A stretch of DNA of 64,000 nucleotides from Bacteroidota bacterium (GCA_016705125.1 JADIYW010000029.1:1-64000); one strand, 5' to 3'; shown: positions 1-10,710, numbered from the stretch's first letter. Made by a program: numbers and translations. The notes: a model not told the origin generated them from the letters alone.

Positions 1-1109
1 AATCGATTCCTTATCTAATATCGTTGAAATTTTTGATAGGTATTTTGAACAATTCCCGGCCCACATAACGATACTTTTTCGAAGGTGATTATGGTAGCCA
101 TGGACGAGATTCATCAAAGCAATGAGCATAAACCAGCGGGATAATCACCGAAACTTTTGCCCTCGAAATGGTTACCTTCTTATCCATCGGTTGGCATTAC
201 CTCTAAAACAGTGCGTTTAAACTCGGCGATTTCATCCAAAAACAAAACGAAACCATTACAACATATTTCGCCAGGCTCAGATTACCACCACCCACCAAAG
301 CAACGTGGCATGGTATGGTAAGTGAATGGTGCTCTAAATCAATCCCGCACCCATTTTAATCTACCAGCAGGAATGGATTTTGGTGGTTTCCAATGCTTCA
401 CGCAAAGTAAGCGGTCGGGAAAATGGTTGGAGCCGTTAGCTATCATCGTTTACCTGCCCACAATGCGTGCATCAAAATTACATTACTTGACCTACCCTTG
501 AATTTGAGTGCTCTTTGTATTTTCCTAGCCTTTCACACCTAAGAGTCACTTTAATATTTCCTGATTGAAAAAATTCTTCCCGTGCATTTATAAAGGCTGG
601 CTTTTGCTCGGACCCATTGACCTAAACCAATCACTTCTGCAAATTCTCCACCATAACATCAATGTCTCCTACGATGGCAGCCTCGGTAAAACTTGCTTTG
701 GCAAAACTCAAACCTTTAGTCCATCTTTTTAGCCTGAATGGCTGTTGGTAGAGCACCTTTTATGGGTTGCAAAATGCCATCCAACGACAATTCGCCCACA
801 ATGATATAATCAGCTAGTTTGTCCGTATTACTTGTCCTGAGGAGCAGAATGCCTATAAATGGGCAAATCTAGGATGACCCTTCTTTTCTAACATCAGCAG
901 GGGTCAGGTTCACCACTATTTTAATTCTTGGCATTCGGTAACCCATATGTATTGATAGAGGATTCGACTCTAAACATGCTTTCTTTAATCGCATTTGTCA
1001 GGCAAACCAACAATAAAATATTTGGTTGCCACCACCTACATTCACTTCTACCGCTATGGTTGTTGCATCAACGCCGCAGCATACCACTCCCAAAAGTTTT
1101 TACTACCAT
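1..1109 (-). pseudogene. Decayed ComM/YifB-family Mg-chelatase-like AAA+ ATPase, cut by the window edge
   Basis: No long reading frame survives, but stitching frames on the minus strand recovers the family in order. The N-terminus near 1109-990 reads like VDATTIAVEVNVGGGNQ. The motif GELSLDG followed by QPIKGALPTAIQAKK lies near 800-735. The Walker B region, LFLDEIAEFKRTVLEVM, lies near 245-200 and is followed by KKVTISRAK. A match to the LSKISGPLLDRIDLH block runs into position 1. ComM/YifB proteins assist natural transformation (branch migration) in other bacteria. Many indels and stops separate the blocks, so the gene is dead, or this stretch is poorly sequenced. The downstream part lies outside the window. 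Confidence 0.8.
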
Positions 1110-1572
1110 TTTTTTCTTTTCCTACTATTAAGATACAAAAAAAGAAATTCCACAACTCAAATTCAAAAAAGTGTATTTATGTTTAAAAATCTTTTGTTTT
1201 TTCGATAAATCTAAAATGAAAACTTCCTTCCCGACAACCTATTTTTGATTAGCAATCTCGCGAGAGGCTTCCGCAGGATGACTCGTTTGGACTAATTCAC
1301 TCGGTCTGCTGACCGAACTTTTTGAAAGAAGATTTTTTTATCCATTTAAATAACTGTAATGAAAAATAAATTTCAAACGACTCCCCTGCGCGTTTTTATT
1401 TAGCATTGTTTTAGCCTAATTTTGCTTGGGTTCCATTGTTTTTTGTTTCAAGACAAAAAGTAAAATATAATTAAAAATGAAGACTTTACAAAATCACTAA
1501 TTTCTTCTAAATAAGGACTAATTTTTTAATTTATGCTCACCAACCAATCTTCCCACCGCCGACAACTCCCCA
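1110..1572. other. Non-coding stretch with no recognised gene
   Basis: This 460-base, mostly AT-rich interval lies between the ComM remnant and the xylanase remnant. A more GC-rich patch around 1255-1320 stands out from its surroundings, but I could not match it to a known gene or RNA. No convincing promoter or terminator was seen. Confidence 0.4.
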
Positions 1573-2139
1573 TCAATACCTCCCCTTAACCCCTTTTAAC
1601 CCATCAATAACCCCAAAATACGCTTCCTTCTTATTATAATTCGCATCCCAAAGGTGCGGAAAATCCTCACTTTGTTGTTTAAGCCGCAAATTGATATAAA
1701 GGGTACAAAAAGTATTTGTATCACTTATTCCCCACATCGTAATGCCGTATTGCTGGGCTTTCGGCACATATTTGGTATAATTATATACGATGGTATTGTA
1801 CGACTGTTTCAGTTTTGTTGCATCTTCTGGTGTAAGTTTATTTTTTAGTCCTAACGGAAAATTCATTTGAATATCCAATTCCGAAATATGAAATAAATAA
1901 TCATTTCCTGCAATATCTGTAGCAATCGATTGCATCAGTTTATCATCTATATCAGGACTAATTAAGTGAAACTGAAGTCCAATGCCATCCACTTTAAGAC
2001 CTTTATTACGCAAATCATTTGCAATCTCAATTACCTTTTTGCGTCTAGGAACATTAAAACTAGATTCGGCGCCCACCTCATTCAAAAACAAAAGCGCAGT
2101 AGGACTCGCTTCTTCAGCCCATTTAAAAGCCTTTTCCAT
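1573..2139 (-). pseudogene. GH10 endo-1,4-beta-xylanase, C-terminal part after an in-frame stop
   Basis: This is the second half of a glycoside hydrolase family 10 (TIM-barrel xylanase) protein. It carries the nucleophile region HISELDIQMN (catalytic Glu) and the C-terminal barrel motif YGITMWGISDTNTF. Reading upstream in the same frame gives REDNFWRYHIGDDYMEKAF, the normal GH10 continuation, up to a TGA at 2187-2185. The two halves therefore differ by one nonsense codon, not a frameshift. The expected substrate is xylan, hydrolysed outside the cell. Alternatives are a true pseudogene or a single base-call error. Confidence 0.85.
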
Positions 2140-2184
2140 ATAATCGTCACCAATATGGTATCGCCAAAAATTATCCTCACGCTT

Positions 2185-2520
2185 TCAAGTCAGTGCCAAG
2201 AACGGCACAAGTGGTTCATTTACAACATCCCATGCCAATATATCGTTTTTGTATCTGTCCACCACCGTTTTAATATAAAATTCGAGCCACCGTTCATATT
2301 GTCCCTCCGTCCATTCCACATGGCGTATCCATTCTGGCACTGACGACGACCATAATAATACATGACCATGAATCCGCATTTGGTGTGTTTTAGCGTATGC
2401 TACCATTTGGTCGGCTTCGGTAAAATTGAATAAAACAGAATCAACAGAAACCGTATGCATTTTAAGACAAGTCTCAGGCGTTATACTCGAAAATTCTGAT
2501 TGCAGTATTTCATCATTCAA
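2185..2520 (-). pseudogene. GH10 endo-1,4-beta-xylanase, N-terminal part
   Basis: This holds the first half of the GH10 barrel: FSSITPETCLKM, then HGHVLLWSSSVPEW, then the acid/base motif WDVVNEPL. The homologous reading continues upstream of 2520 in the same frame to about 2640 (YPIGNTYRTNGRDFYTWGF). A frame change then separates it from a likely lipoprotein signal at about 2745-2690 (hydrophobic run ending FSCKKEKS). The original gene probably spanned 1573-2757 and encoded a lipid-anchored xylanase. It carries at least one frameshift and one in-frame TGA. It immediately follows the endonuclease remnant on the same strand. Confidence 0.82.
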
Positions 2521-2749
2521 AGCTGGAAAATAAGGAGGTCGCTCAGCAAAACCCGTTTTGCCGAATTGCTTCGATTTATTGGGGAAACCCCAAGTATAAA
2601 AATCCCTTCCATTAGTTCTATAAGTATTACCAATCGGATACCTGCAATCGCTTTAAAGTCGTATTTTCTTCAGATCAACTTTTCTCCTTCTTGCATGAAA
2701 AACAAAGAAATACAAAAAAAAGCAAGAAAAGCGAAAGCTTCTTCAAAAC

Positions 2750-3196
2750 CTATTTAATCTCTTTAAGCAAAATAACATAAGTCGGTAAGTGATCGGAATA
2801 GCCTGCATTATATACAGTTCCTGCATAAGTTCTTTTGGGGTAATCTTTAAAATTGCCCATTTTTTCGATCATGTATTCTTTTTTGAAAATATAGGCTTTA
2901 TTAAAAAAATAACCAGACTGATTTTTATTTAACCATCCATAAGAAAAAACGCTTTGATCAAACAAGCTCCAAGCGTCCTGATAGCCCAAAGTGCCGAAAC
3001 CTTTTTTGTAAAAATCAATCCAAGGGCTATAAATTCCGCCAGGTTTTACAACGGCAGGGTCAGCCTTTACTCCCAATATTTTCGTCATGCTTTTATCCGT
3101 AGGGTTATCGTTCAAGTCGCCCATCAAAATCACCTTAGTATTTGGGTCAATTTTCATCAACGAATCAATCACCTTTTTGCAAATACTAGCAGCCAA
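2750..3196 (-). pseudogene. Secreted endonuclease/exonuclease/phosphatase (EEP) family protein, C-terminal part
   Basis: This is the C-terminal half of an EEP-fold (DNase I-like) protein. It contains the metal-site segment VILMGDLNDNP and the late catalytic His region AGYSDHLPTYV. The middle of the protein is readable in another frame between 3418 and 3200 (DQRGIDCALLYNP, then VNHWPSRRGGEEAS). The switch near 3200 fits one missing T in an AATTGG context. EEP proteins hydrolyse phosphodiester or phosphomonoester bonds. In Bacteroidota this subtype is often linked to TonB/DUF5689 genes, and such a pair lies at 8.0-12.2 kb. Confidence 0.85.
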
Positions 3197-3418
3197 TTCC
3201 TACGCGGCGTCGATGCTTCTTCACCACCTCGGCGCGATGGCCAGTGATTCACAAAAATATGCACCGTTTCACCGTCCAAATTTCCTTTCACATACAATAT
3301 ATCCCTTGTTGGTGTGGAAGTAGTATCAAGTAATTTTAAGTCAACCTTAATTGGAGCGCTGAATTCAGGCGTAAAATATTTCGGATTATACAGCAGGGCA
3401 CAATCAATTCCCCTTTGG

Positions 3419-3789
3419 TCAGGCAGAGTCGTATTCTATAATCTTATAATTTCTGCTTTTAAGCAAATCATTTTTCACCAAATCTTCTAAGCAGGTTTGG
3501 TTTTCAATTTCAGCAGTACCCATTATCGCCAATCCATCGGGCGTTATATCCGTTCCAATTTGCGAAATCACCGTCGACAAATGATTAAGTTTATCCCAGT
3601 ACACCTCGCTAGTATAATGGTAGCTTCCTGTGGGCAAAAAATCAGCATCATTCACATCGGGCTGGTCTATAGTGTCAAAAAGATTTTCAAGATTATAAAA
3701 TCCAACACAAGCTACTTTATATTTTTTTCTTGGCTTTTGGCAAAAAACACCACCAAGCATAAAGCAAAAATCGACACTATTTTTTTCAT
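3419..3789 (-). pseudogene. Secreted EEP-family protein, N-terminal part with frameshifted signal peptide
   Basis: The gene should start at 3789, giving the signal peptide MKKIVSIFALCLVVFFAKSQ followed by EKKYKVACVGFYNLENLFDT, a classic EEP N-terminus with its metal-binding Asn/Glu. The frame breaks just after the signal peptide: the A tract has 7 bases (complement of 3722-3728), while 8 would restore the frame. A second break near 3415 separates it from the central DQRGID segment. With the break near 3200, this makes three single-base indels in one gene. It is either a pseudogene or a victim of homopolymer errors. Confidence 0.85.
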
Positions 3790-3901
3790 AATTAACTATT
3801 CTATTGCAAAGCTAATGAAATCATCGTGCCAAAATTATAATTCACGCTAAAAACTTTTTAAATTATTGGTTTTGATAAGTAATTATGTGTATTGTTTTTT
3901 T

Positions 3902-4001
3902 TGGGCCTTACCACAAGGGTCGGGCTTTGCGCTTGTATCTTTTTTGCCATACTTCCCTTCCAAACAAAAAAAAGGATACCGCTCCAATCCCTAAGGCGGG
4001 A
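3902..4001 (+). repeat. Dispersed intergenic repeat, copy A
   Basis: This is an unusually GC-rich block in an AT-rich gap. It begins TTGGGCCTTACC, continues GGGTCGGGCTTTGCGCTTG, and holds TATCTTTTTTGCCAT and AAAAAAAAGGATACCGCTCC before CAATCCCT. Its second half matches the reverse complement of 7864-7950. Its first half matches the layout of 50182-50275. Confidence 0.7.
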
Positions 4002-4009
4002 GAATGTAA

Positions 4010-4092
4010 TAATGAAGCAATGAAATAATTAGCGAATGAAATAATTTGAAGATTTGAAAAAGTGGAAATGTGAAGATGTGGAGATTTGTCCT
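4010..4092 (+). repeat. Degenerate AATTAGC/GAAATGTGAAGATGTGG repeat
   Basis: The text runs through variants of ATGAAATAATTAGCGAATG and GAAATGTGAAGATGTGGAG. The same phrases recur at 59085-59160, at 18296-18366 and, reversed, at 30638-30682, always outside genes. Confidence 0.65.
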
Positions 4093-4142
4093 TTAGTTTT
4101 TAACCGCAAAGCAAGCAAAGTTGTTATGCAAAGTTCGCAAAG

Positions 4143-4402
4143 GTGTTCAAAGTTAAATCTTGTTTCTTGACTCTTGCATCTTGATTCTTACTTCTCATTT
4201 CTTAATTCTTCTTTGTGCCTTCTTTGCGTATATTTCCTTCGTGCCCTTTGTGGTTATGTATTTTTTTAAAATCTGTTTTTAGCTACAATATTGCAAATTG
4301 ACACAAAGTTAAATCTTGATACTTGCTTCTAGCTTCTCATTTCTTGATTCTCACTTCTTAATTTTTTTTTACCAAATACCAAATACTAAATACTTTATAC
4401 CG
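4143..4402 (+). repeat. Degenerate CTTGATTC/CTTGCTTC short-period repeat
   Basis: Two blocks (about 4151-4213 and 4259-4370) are built from near-copies of a roughly 7-8 base word such as TTCTTGA, TTCTTAC and TTCTCAT, each introduced by GTTAAATCTTG. The segment TTTTTTTAAAATCTGTTTTTA at 4259 recurs at 7697 with the same following text. The block ends in a separate run of ACCAAATACCAAATACTAAATAC. Confidence 0.7.
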
Positions 4403-4472
4403 AAAAAAGATATATCTTTATCATAAAAAATCTTCTTACCATGAAAAATCTCATTTTACTTGCTTATTATTT

Positions 4473-6341
4473 GTGTTTATTGCTAATATTTCCAAAGCAC
4501 AGTTTGTTGAAATTACTGATAGTAATTTCAGAAAGGCATTGAAGTTTAAATATCCTACATGCTTTAATGAGAGTGGTATGATGGATACTACATGTAGTGA
4601 GATTGTTAATGAAGATAGTCTTAATGTTTCCCATATTCCAATTACAACACTTGAAGGTATCCAATATTTTAAAAACTTAATACTTTTGGTTTGTTTTAAT
4701 AATCAACTAAAAAGTTTGCCTGCCTTGCCGAGTACACTTCGCAGTTTAGTTTGTGAAAATAATGAACTGACCAGTTTGCCTAATTTGCCCAGTTCACTTG
4801 AAAATTTGTATTGCAATGATAATCAACTAACCAGTTTGCCTAGCCTGCCCAGCAACCTTATCAATTTACTATGTTCTTATAATTTACTGAACAATTTGCC
4901 TAGCTTGCCGAGTACACTTCGCAACTTACTTTGTGACAATAATGAATTGAACGGTTTGCAAGACTTGCCCAATTCAATTGAAAATTTGTATTGTTCTGTT
5001 AATAATATAAGCAGTTTGTCTAGCTTACCCAGTTCACTTATCAATTTGGATTGTTCTAATAATAATTTAAGCAATTTACCTAGCTTGCCGAGTTCACTAG
5101 GAAGACTTACTTGTTCTTTTAATCCATTGTATTGTTTGCCACTACTCCCTAATAGTTTAAATCACTTATATTTAGCAAGAACAAATATAAAATGTTTACC
5201 AAATAGACCATCAGGTATTCAAGTTGACACCATCCTACCCATCTGCACCGACCCATCTGATATATGCCAATATCCTTATGTTGAAATTCCTGATTCTAAT
5301 TTTAGAAATGCGCTTAAGGAGTTGTTTCCTGGTAGTTTTAATTCAAGTAATTTTTTGGATACTTCTAAAAGTATTATCATTAATAGAAAATATTTGATTA
5401 TTTATGATAAAAACATTTCTAACCTTGATGGTTTGCAATATTTTAAAAATTTGATAAGTTTAGACTGCAGTTTTAATAATCTTTCTAGCTTGCCTCCTTT
5501 GCCACTTAAATTAACTGAATTAAAATGTCAATTCAACAAATTGACATTCTTACCTGAACTTCCTTCAACATTGACTCGTTTAGAATGTAACAATAATAAT
5601 ATATCAAACTTAGATAAATTACCAGAACCACTAAAGGTTTTATATTGTGGATTTAACCCCATAAAAACTTTGCAAGTCTTACCATTAGAGTTAACAAACT
5701 TAGCATGTCAAGAAAACCAATTGACAATTTTACCTATTTTGCCAAATCAATTAATTGAACTAAATTGCAAAAAAAATAATATATCTAACCTGCCATCGCT
5801 TCCAAATTCGCTTTCTAATCTAAATTGTAGTTATAATCAGTTAACATATTTGCCTGAATTACCCATTGGTCTTCAATTTTTACATGTCGAAAATAACAAT
5901 TTAGCCAATTTGCCAGTTTTGCCTTATGGATTAAAGGGTTTAAGTTGCAATAGTAATAGAATAACAAGTTTACCACCCTTACCAACCTTTCTTTACACTT
6001 TGGATTGTTGGGATAATCAATTGACAAGTTTACCTTACCTAAACTCAATGTTAATAGAGTTAAATGCAACATATAACCCATTAATTTGTCTTCCTTTAAT
6101 TCCAAATAATCTTTCATCCTTACATATTAAAAACACAAATATTGATTGTCTTCCAAATATACATATAGGACTTACTGTAGATACATTAGTTCCCATTTGC
6201 AATAATCCAGATAAAATTTGTCAAACCTACACTTTTGCAAGAGGAATCATTTTTGATGATTTGAATAAAAATAGTATTTATGATACCCTTTATGATACCC
6301 TTTTAATGAATCAAATTGTTACTACTTTACCAAATGAATAG
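4473..6341 (+). pseudogene. Leucine-rich-repeat surface protein, N-terminal 622 residues up to an in-frame stop
   Basis: The true start is likely ATG at 4441. One extra T in the run at 4454-4457 would give the signal MKNLIFTCLLFVFIANISKAQ joined to this frame. The body holds two LRR arrays of 20-residue YopM/IpaH-like units (pattern xxLxxLxCxxNxLxxLPxLP). Each array is preceded by the same cap (VEI-DSNFRKAL, then GLQYFKNL) and followed by the same closer (VDT--PIC--P--ICQ), so the whole cap-LRR-closer block has been duplicated. TAG at 6339-6341 ends the frame, but the protein clearly continues in frame at 6342-7574. Surface adhesion or ligand binding is an inference. Confidence 0.85.
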
Positions 6342-6371
6342 GAAGGTAATTCGAATTTAAATGGCACTTAT

Positions 6372-7574
6372 TTGGTAAAATTAGATTATGGAATAATCAA
6401 TACTTGGAGTTGTACCCCAACCAATAAATACGCTACTATTTCTCCAAATTCCTATTCAGCAACGCCGACTGGTTTGGGTTTATTGCCTAATGATTACAAT
6501 TTCGGTATTCACTTTACACCTAATGTAAAAGATTTGGAAGCCACATTGGCGGGTACCGCAGTTCGCCCAGGATTTACAACAAATATTGGCGTAGCAGCTA
6601 ATAATATTGGAACGGTTAATCAATCCAATATCACGGTTAAACTCAAAAAACCTTTTGGTTATGATACAATTGCTACTTCTATTCCGCCTACCAGCATATT
6701 AAATGATACTCTGTTTTGGAAAAATGTATCTATCGATTTTCTTAAAAGTCAGTCGTTTTATGTGGAATTACAAGTGCCTGTAAATGAAGTACTTGGTGCC
6801 GAGATTATATATGAAGCTTGGGTGAATGGCACGCAAGGCGATACTACGCCTACTGATAATTATACCAAATGGATAGATACAGTAAGTGGCTCTTTCGATC
6901 CTAATGATAAGTTGGTGAGTAAAACCACCCTTCCACCCGCTTATGATGTAGAAAAAGACCGACTAATTTATACAATCCGTTTTCAAAACACAGGCACAGA
7001 TACGGCGTTTTATGTACGTGTAAAAGACGAAATACCGAGTAATCTAAACCTTAGCACACTTCGGGTAATTAATGCCAGCCATACTTATCAATTGATAGTA
7101 AGAGAAAAGAATATTGTAGAATTTGCCTTTCCAAATATTCTACTTCCCGACAAAACCACCAACGAACCCAAATCACATGGCTTTGTACAGTTTTCTATAC
7201 AGCCAAAAGTTGGCTTACCTGTAAATACCAAAATAGAAAACAATGCTTCGATTTATTTCGATTATTATGCACCAATAATTACCAATTTTGCCACTACACA
7301 GGTGAAACTAACAACAGGTTTAGCAAATAATAAAAACCTCGATTTCAAATTATATCCTAACCCAACTAATGGAACAATTCGTATCGAATTGCCCTATAAT
7401 GGCAATGGTAATTGGACATTGAGCGACATCAGCGGACGACAATTGAAAGCAGATAATATTGCAAACGATGAGAAATTAATGGAATTGAATTTGAACGATT
7501 TACCATCAGGTACTTATTTTATTACTATCCAATTGGGCGAAAATGTATCCACGGCAAAAATTGTAAAAATGTAG
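6372..7574 (+). pseudogene. C-terminal part of the LRR protein: conserved beta-rich region and type IX sorting domain
   Basis: This is in the same frame as the preceding LRR part, separated only by the TAG at 6339-6341; the codons between read EGNSNLNGTYL. Residues about 150-320 of this part (SFDPNDKL, LIYTIRFQNTGTDTAFYVRVKDEIP, ENNASIYFDYYAPI) form the beta-sandwich module common in Bacteroidota secreted proteins (DUF7619-like). The last 80 residues are a type A T9SS sorting domain (FKLYPNPTNGTIRIELP to SGTYFITIQLGENVSTAKIVKM). The intact protein would be about 1,040 residues, exported by the PorU/PorV pathway encoded in this window. Confidence 0.85.
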
Positions 7575-7694
7575 GAATTTAAGAATTTCAGAATTGAGAA
7601 TTATGATTTCAGAATTGGGAGATTGAGAATTAATTTCAGTTAAACTTTTCCAAATTTTTTTGATAGTGTTATAGAAATTTGGAAAAGTAGATAG

Positions 7695-7860
7695 GTGGAT
7701 TTTTTTAAAATCTGTTTTTAAACCATTAAGTTCGTAAATTGACACAAGTTTAAATCTTGCTTCTTGATTCTTGCTTCTCATTTCTTGCTTCTCATCTCTA
7801 TTCTCCTTACTCAATACTTAATACTAGATACTTAATATTTGATACTTGATTCTTCTTCCT
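7695..7860 (+). repeat. Degenerate CTTGATTC/CTTGCTTC short-period repeat, second locus
   Basis: Starts with TTTTTTTAAAATCTGTTTTTA and AAATTGACACAAGTTTAAATC, close copies of 4259-4320. It continues as repeated TTCTTGATTCTTGCTTCTCA words and ends in TACTTAATACTAGATAC-type words. The repeat directly follows the LRR gene, whereas the 4.2-kb copy precedes it, so the gene is flanked by related repeats. Confidence 0.7.
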
Positions 7861-7863
7861 CCT

Positions 7864-7950
7864 CTAGCCCTGATTGCAGTGGTATCCTTTTTTTTGTTTT
7901 GGAAAATAGCATGGCAAAAAAAGATACAAACGGAAAGCAGGAATAGCTCC
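7864..7950 (-). repeat. Dispersed intergenic repeat, copy B (inverted relative to copy A)
   Basis: The reverse complement reads TTTGTATCTTTTTTTGCCAT, a variable centre, then AACAAAAAAAAGGATACC and CTGCAATC. It aligns with 3934-3993. Copies A and B bracket the LRR gene in opposite orientation, about 3.9 kb apart. Confidence 0.7.
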
Positions 7951-8056
7951 TAAATTTAAATTCACCATAAAAACAAATTAATTTGTAGTTTTATATATAA
8001 TTATAGTTTTTTTAACCAAATAATCCAATTACCTTTACCAATTCAATTTTGCAAGT

Positions 8057-10643
8057 ATGACGACAAAATATTTTTTACTTTTTCATTCCTTTTCTTTCGC
8101 TAAATGGTTTTTCACAAAGTGGCTTAATGGGTTCTGACACTACAATGCATAGTAGTTTCTCTGATTCCAGTGATGTGGAAAAGGAAATAAAAGATATCAT
8201 TCCTACTATCTCTTTAGATGCGAATGAGTTGAATGAAAGTAGCGACCAAAACGTATCTTCAATTTTGTCGGGAGGTAGAGATCCATTTATAAACGCAGCT
8301 GCCTTTTCATTTGGTGTTTCGCGGTTCAGAATTCGGGGTTATGATGCCGATAATTTTGTGTCTTATATGAATGGTGCACCAATTGAAAACTTGGACAATG
8401 GATTTACACCATTTAATTTGTGGAGTGGCTTAAATGACGTAACCCGATTTAGAGATAATAGTCATGGCCTGGCTAGTAATACATTTACTTTTGGCGAAAT
8501 AGGCGGTGCTTCTGCTTATGATACACGTGCTTCAAAAATAAGAAAACAAATACGACTTTCGTATGCTGCAAGCAATAGAACATACGATAACCGAATAATG
8601 GGTACTTATGCCACAGGTGTATTGAAAAACGGATGGGCTGTAGCACTTACTGCCACTCGACGATGGGCCAAGGAAGGCTATGTACCAGGTACATTCTACG
8701 ACTCGTGGAGTTATTATGGCTCGGTAGATAAGGGCATTGGACTTAAAAATAATATCGCATTTACCTTCATGGGTGCGCCTACTCGAAATGGAAGAGCATC
8801 ATCGGCCATTCAAGAAATGAGGGATTTGGCAGGTACAAATTATTATAATCCAAATTGGGGTTTCCAAAATGGAGAAGTGAGAAATGCATCAGTTGCCACT
8901 TCGCACCAGCCTCTTTTTATATTAACACACGAAGGGAAGTTTTCGGATAAAATGAATTTATTGACTTCCGTTGCTTACTCGTTTGGAAAGCGTAATCAAA
9001 CAGGTTTGGATTGGATGAACGCACCCGATCCAAGAGCCGATTATTATAGAAATTTGCCTTCTTACTACTATCTAAATGGTGACACCATACAAGGAGACTT
9101 GATAGCCGAATTGTATAGAAATGATGAAAACAAAAGGCAAATTGATTGGGATAATATGTACGAAGCCAATGCAATAAGCAATGAAACCATCAAAAATGTA
9201 AATGGAGTAGAAGGGAATGATGTAACTGGCAAGTTGGCCCGATATGTAGTAGAGGAGCGAGTAGCATTAAATAAGCGAATATCGGCAGCAACAACACTCA
9301 ACCAAGCAATAAATGAACACCTCAATTTTACAGGAGGATTGACTTACCAATGGCAACAAATAGAAAATTACAAAAGAGTAGATGATTTATTGGGTGCCGA
9401 TTTTTATATAGATAATAACCGATTCGCCGATTTGGACTACCCAAATAATGATTCTGCATTGCAAAACGACTTAAATAATCCTAATAGATTATTAAAAGAA
9501 GGAGAAAAATATGGTTATGATTACTTTTTAACAATTTCTCGTGCTGCCGCTTGGGGGCAAACGGTATTTAAATTTAATCATATCGATTTCTTTGTTTCAG
9601 CTGAATTGTCACATACTTCATATCAAAGAGATGGAAAAACGAAGTTCGGTATTTTTCCAGACAACTCATTTGGAAAATCAGAAAAACAAAAAATTCTTGA
9701 ATTATGCTGTAAAGGTGGTTTAACCTACAAAATAAACGGAAGAAATTATTTATTGGTAAATGGTTCATTCCATACCAAAGCACCGTTTTTTGAAAATGTT
9801 TTTGTATCGCCACGAACGAATAATGTTATTAATAGCAATGTAAAAAACGAAACAGTATATTCGGCTGAGGCAGGTTATGTACTCAATTCTCCACGGATCA
9901 AGGCTAGGGCTATGATGTATTTTGCACAGTTTAATGACCAATTAAATATATTGACCTTTTATGATGAAAGCCAAAATAGTTTTGGAACTTATGCCTTGAG
10001 TAATATAGATAAAAGACATTATGGTGCTGAATTATCAGTAGATGCTAAAATATGGCAAGGTTTATCGGCTACTGCTGCTTTAGCTGTGGGTAGGTACTAT
10101 TACAATTCACGCCAAAAGGCAGATATTTTTGTAGATAACTTGGTAGAGCCTGTGTCATTAGGGACTACCATTTATTCCAAGTATTTTAAAGTGGCAAATA
10201 CACCTCAATTGGCTACCACATTTGGATTGAATTATCGATCACCCAAGTTTTGGTTTATTTATTTAAATGCAAATTATTTCGATCAAATATATACTGAATT
10301 TAGTCCAGCTAGAAGAACAGCGTTGGCAGTTAATTTTTTAGATGCTAATTCACAACAATGGAATGACATATTACAACAAGAGCAATTGAAGGGTCAATTT
10401 ACGCTGGATGCTTCGGGTGGTTATTCATGGAAATTAAACAATACATTTAAAAATATGAAAAAATCTCAATTCTTGAACATCAATTTTGGTATCACAAATA
10501 TAACCAACAACCGTAAGTTTATTACTGGCGGATTTGAACAATTGAGGTTTGATTACGAAACGCAAAACCCTGACAAATTTCCTACAAAATATAATTATGC
10601 GCCTGGGATTTCGTTCTTTGCAGGGATAACTTATAGAATGTAA
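8057..10643 (+). CDS. TonB-dependent outer-membrane receptor (signal peptide out of frame)
   Basis: The open frame from 8127 gives 838 residues. It has a plug domain (VSSILSGGRDPF, then FRIRGYDADNFVSYMNG) and a long 22-strand-type barrel ending in Tyr-Arg-Met. There is no N-terminal carboxypeptidase-like domain. The natural start is ATG at 8057 (MTTKYFLLF), which joins IPFLSLNGFSQSG in this frame after a one-base shift among the T runs at 8071-8083, so the export signal is split. The DUF5689 lipoprotein 67 bases downstream is probably its surface partner in one operon. The imported substrate is not evident. The frame change is either a sequencing error or a genuine off-state. Confidence 0.88.
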
Positions 10644-10710
10644 GGAAGAGTATTAAGTAGTGAGTATAAAGTATTAAGTAAAGAGTAAAAATTAATAAAA
10701 AAGATAAAAA

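Noticed and set aside
928..1208. Three overlapping short plus-strand frames of 60-67 codons
   Set aside because: They lie across the antisense of the ComM N-terminal remnant and have no start context or recognisable domain.
2185..2187. UGA as selenocysteine in the GH10 enzyme, suggested by selD in the window
   Set aside because: The position is not redox-active in GH10, no SECIS-like hairpin is evident, and selD is explained by mnmH.
4713..6180. Regular 60-bp periodicity resembling a CRISPR or other tandem DNA array
   Set aside because: It is protein-coding leucine-rich-repeat sequence with codon-level variation; there are no constant repeats with unique spacers.
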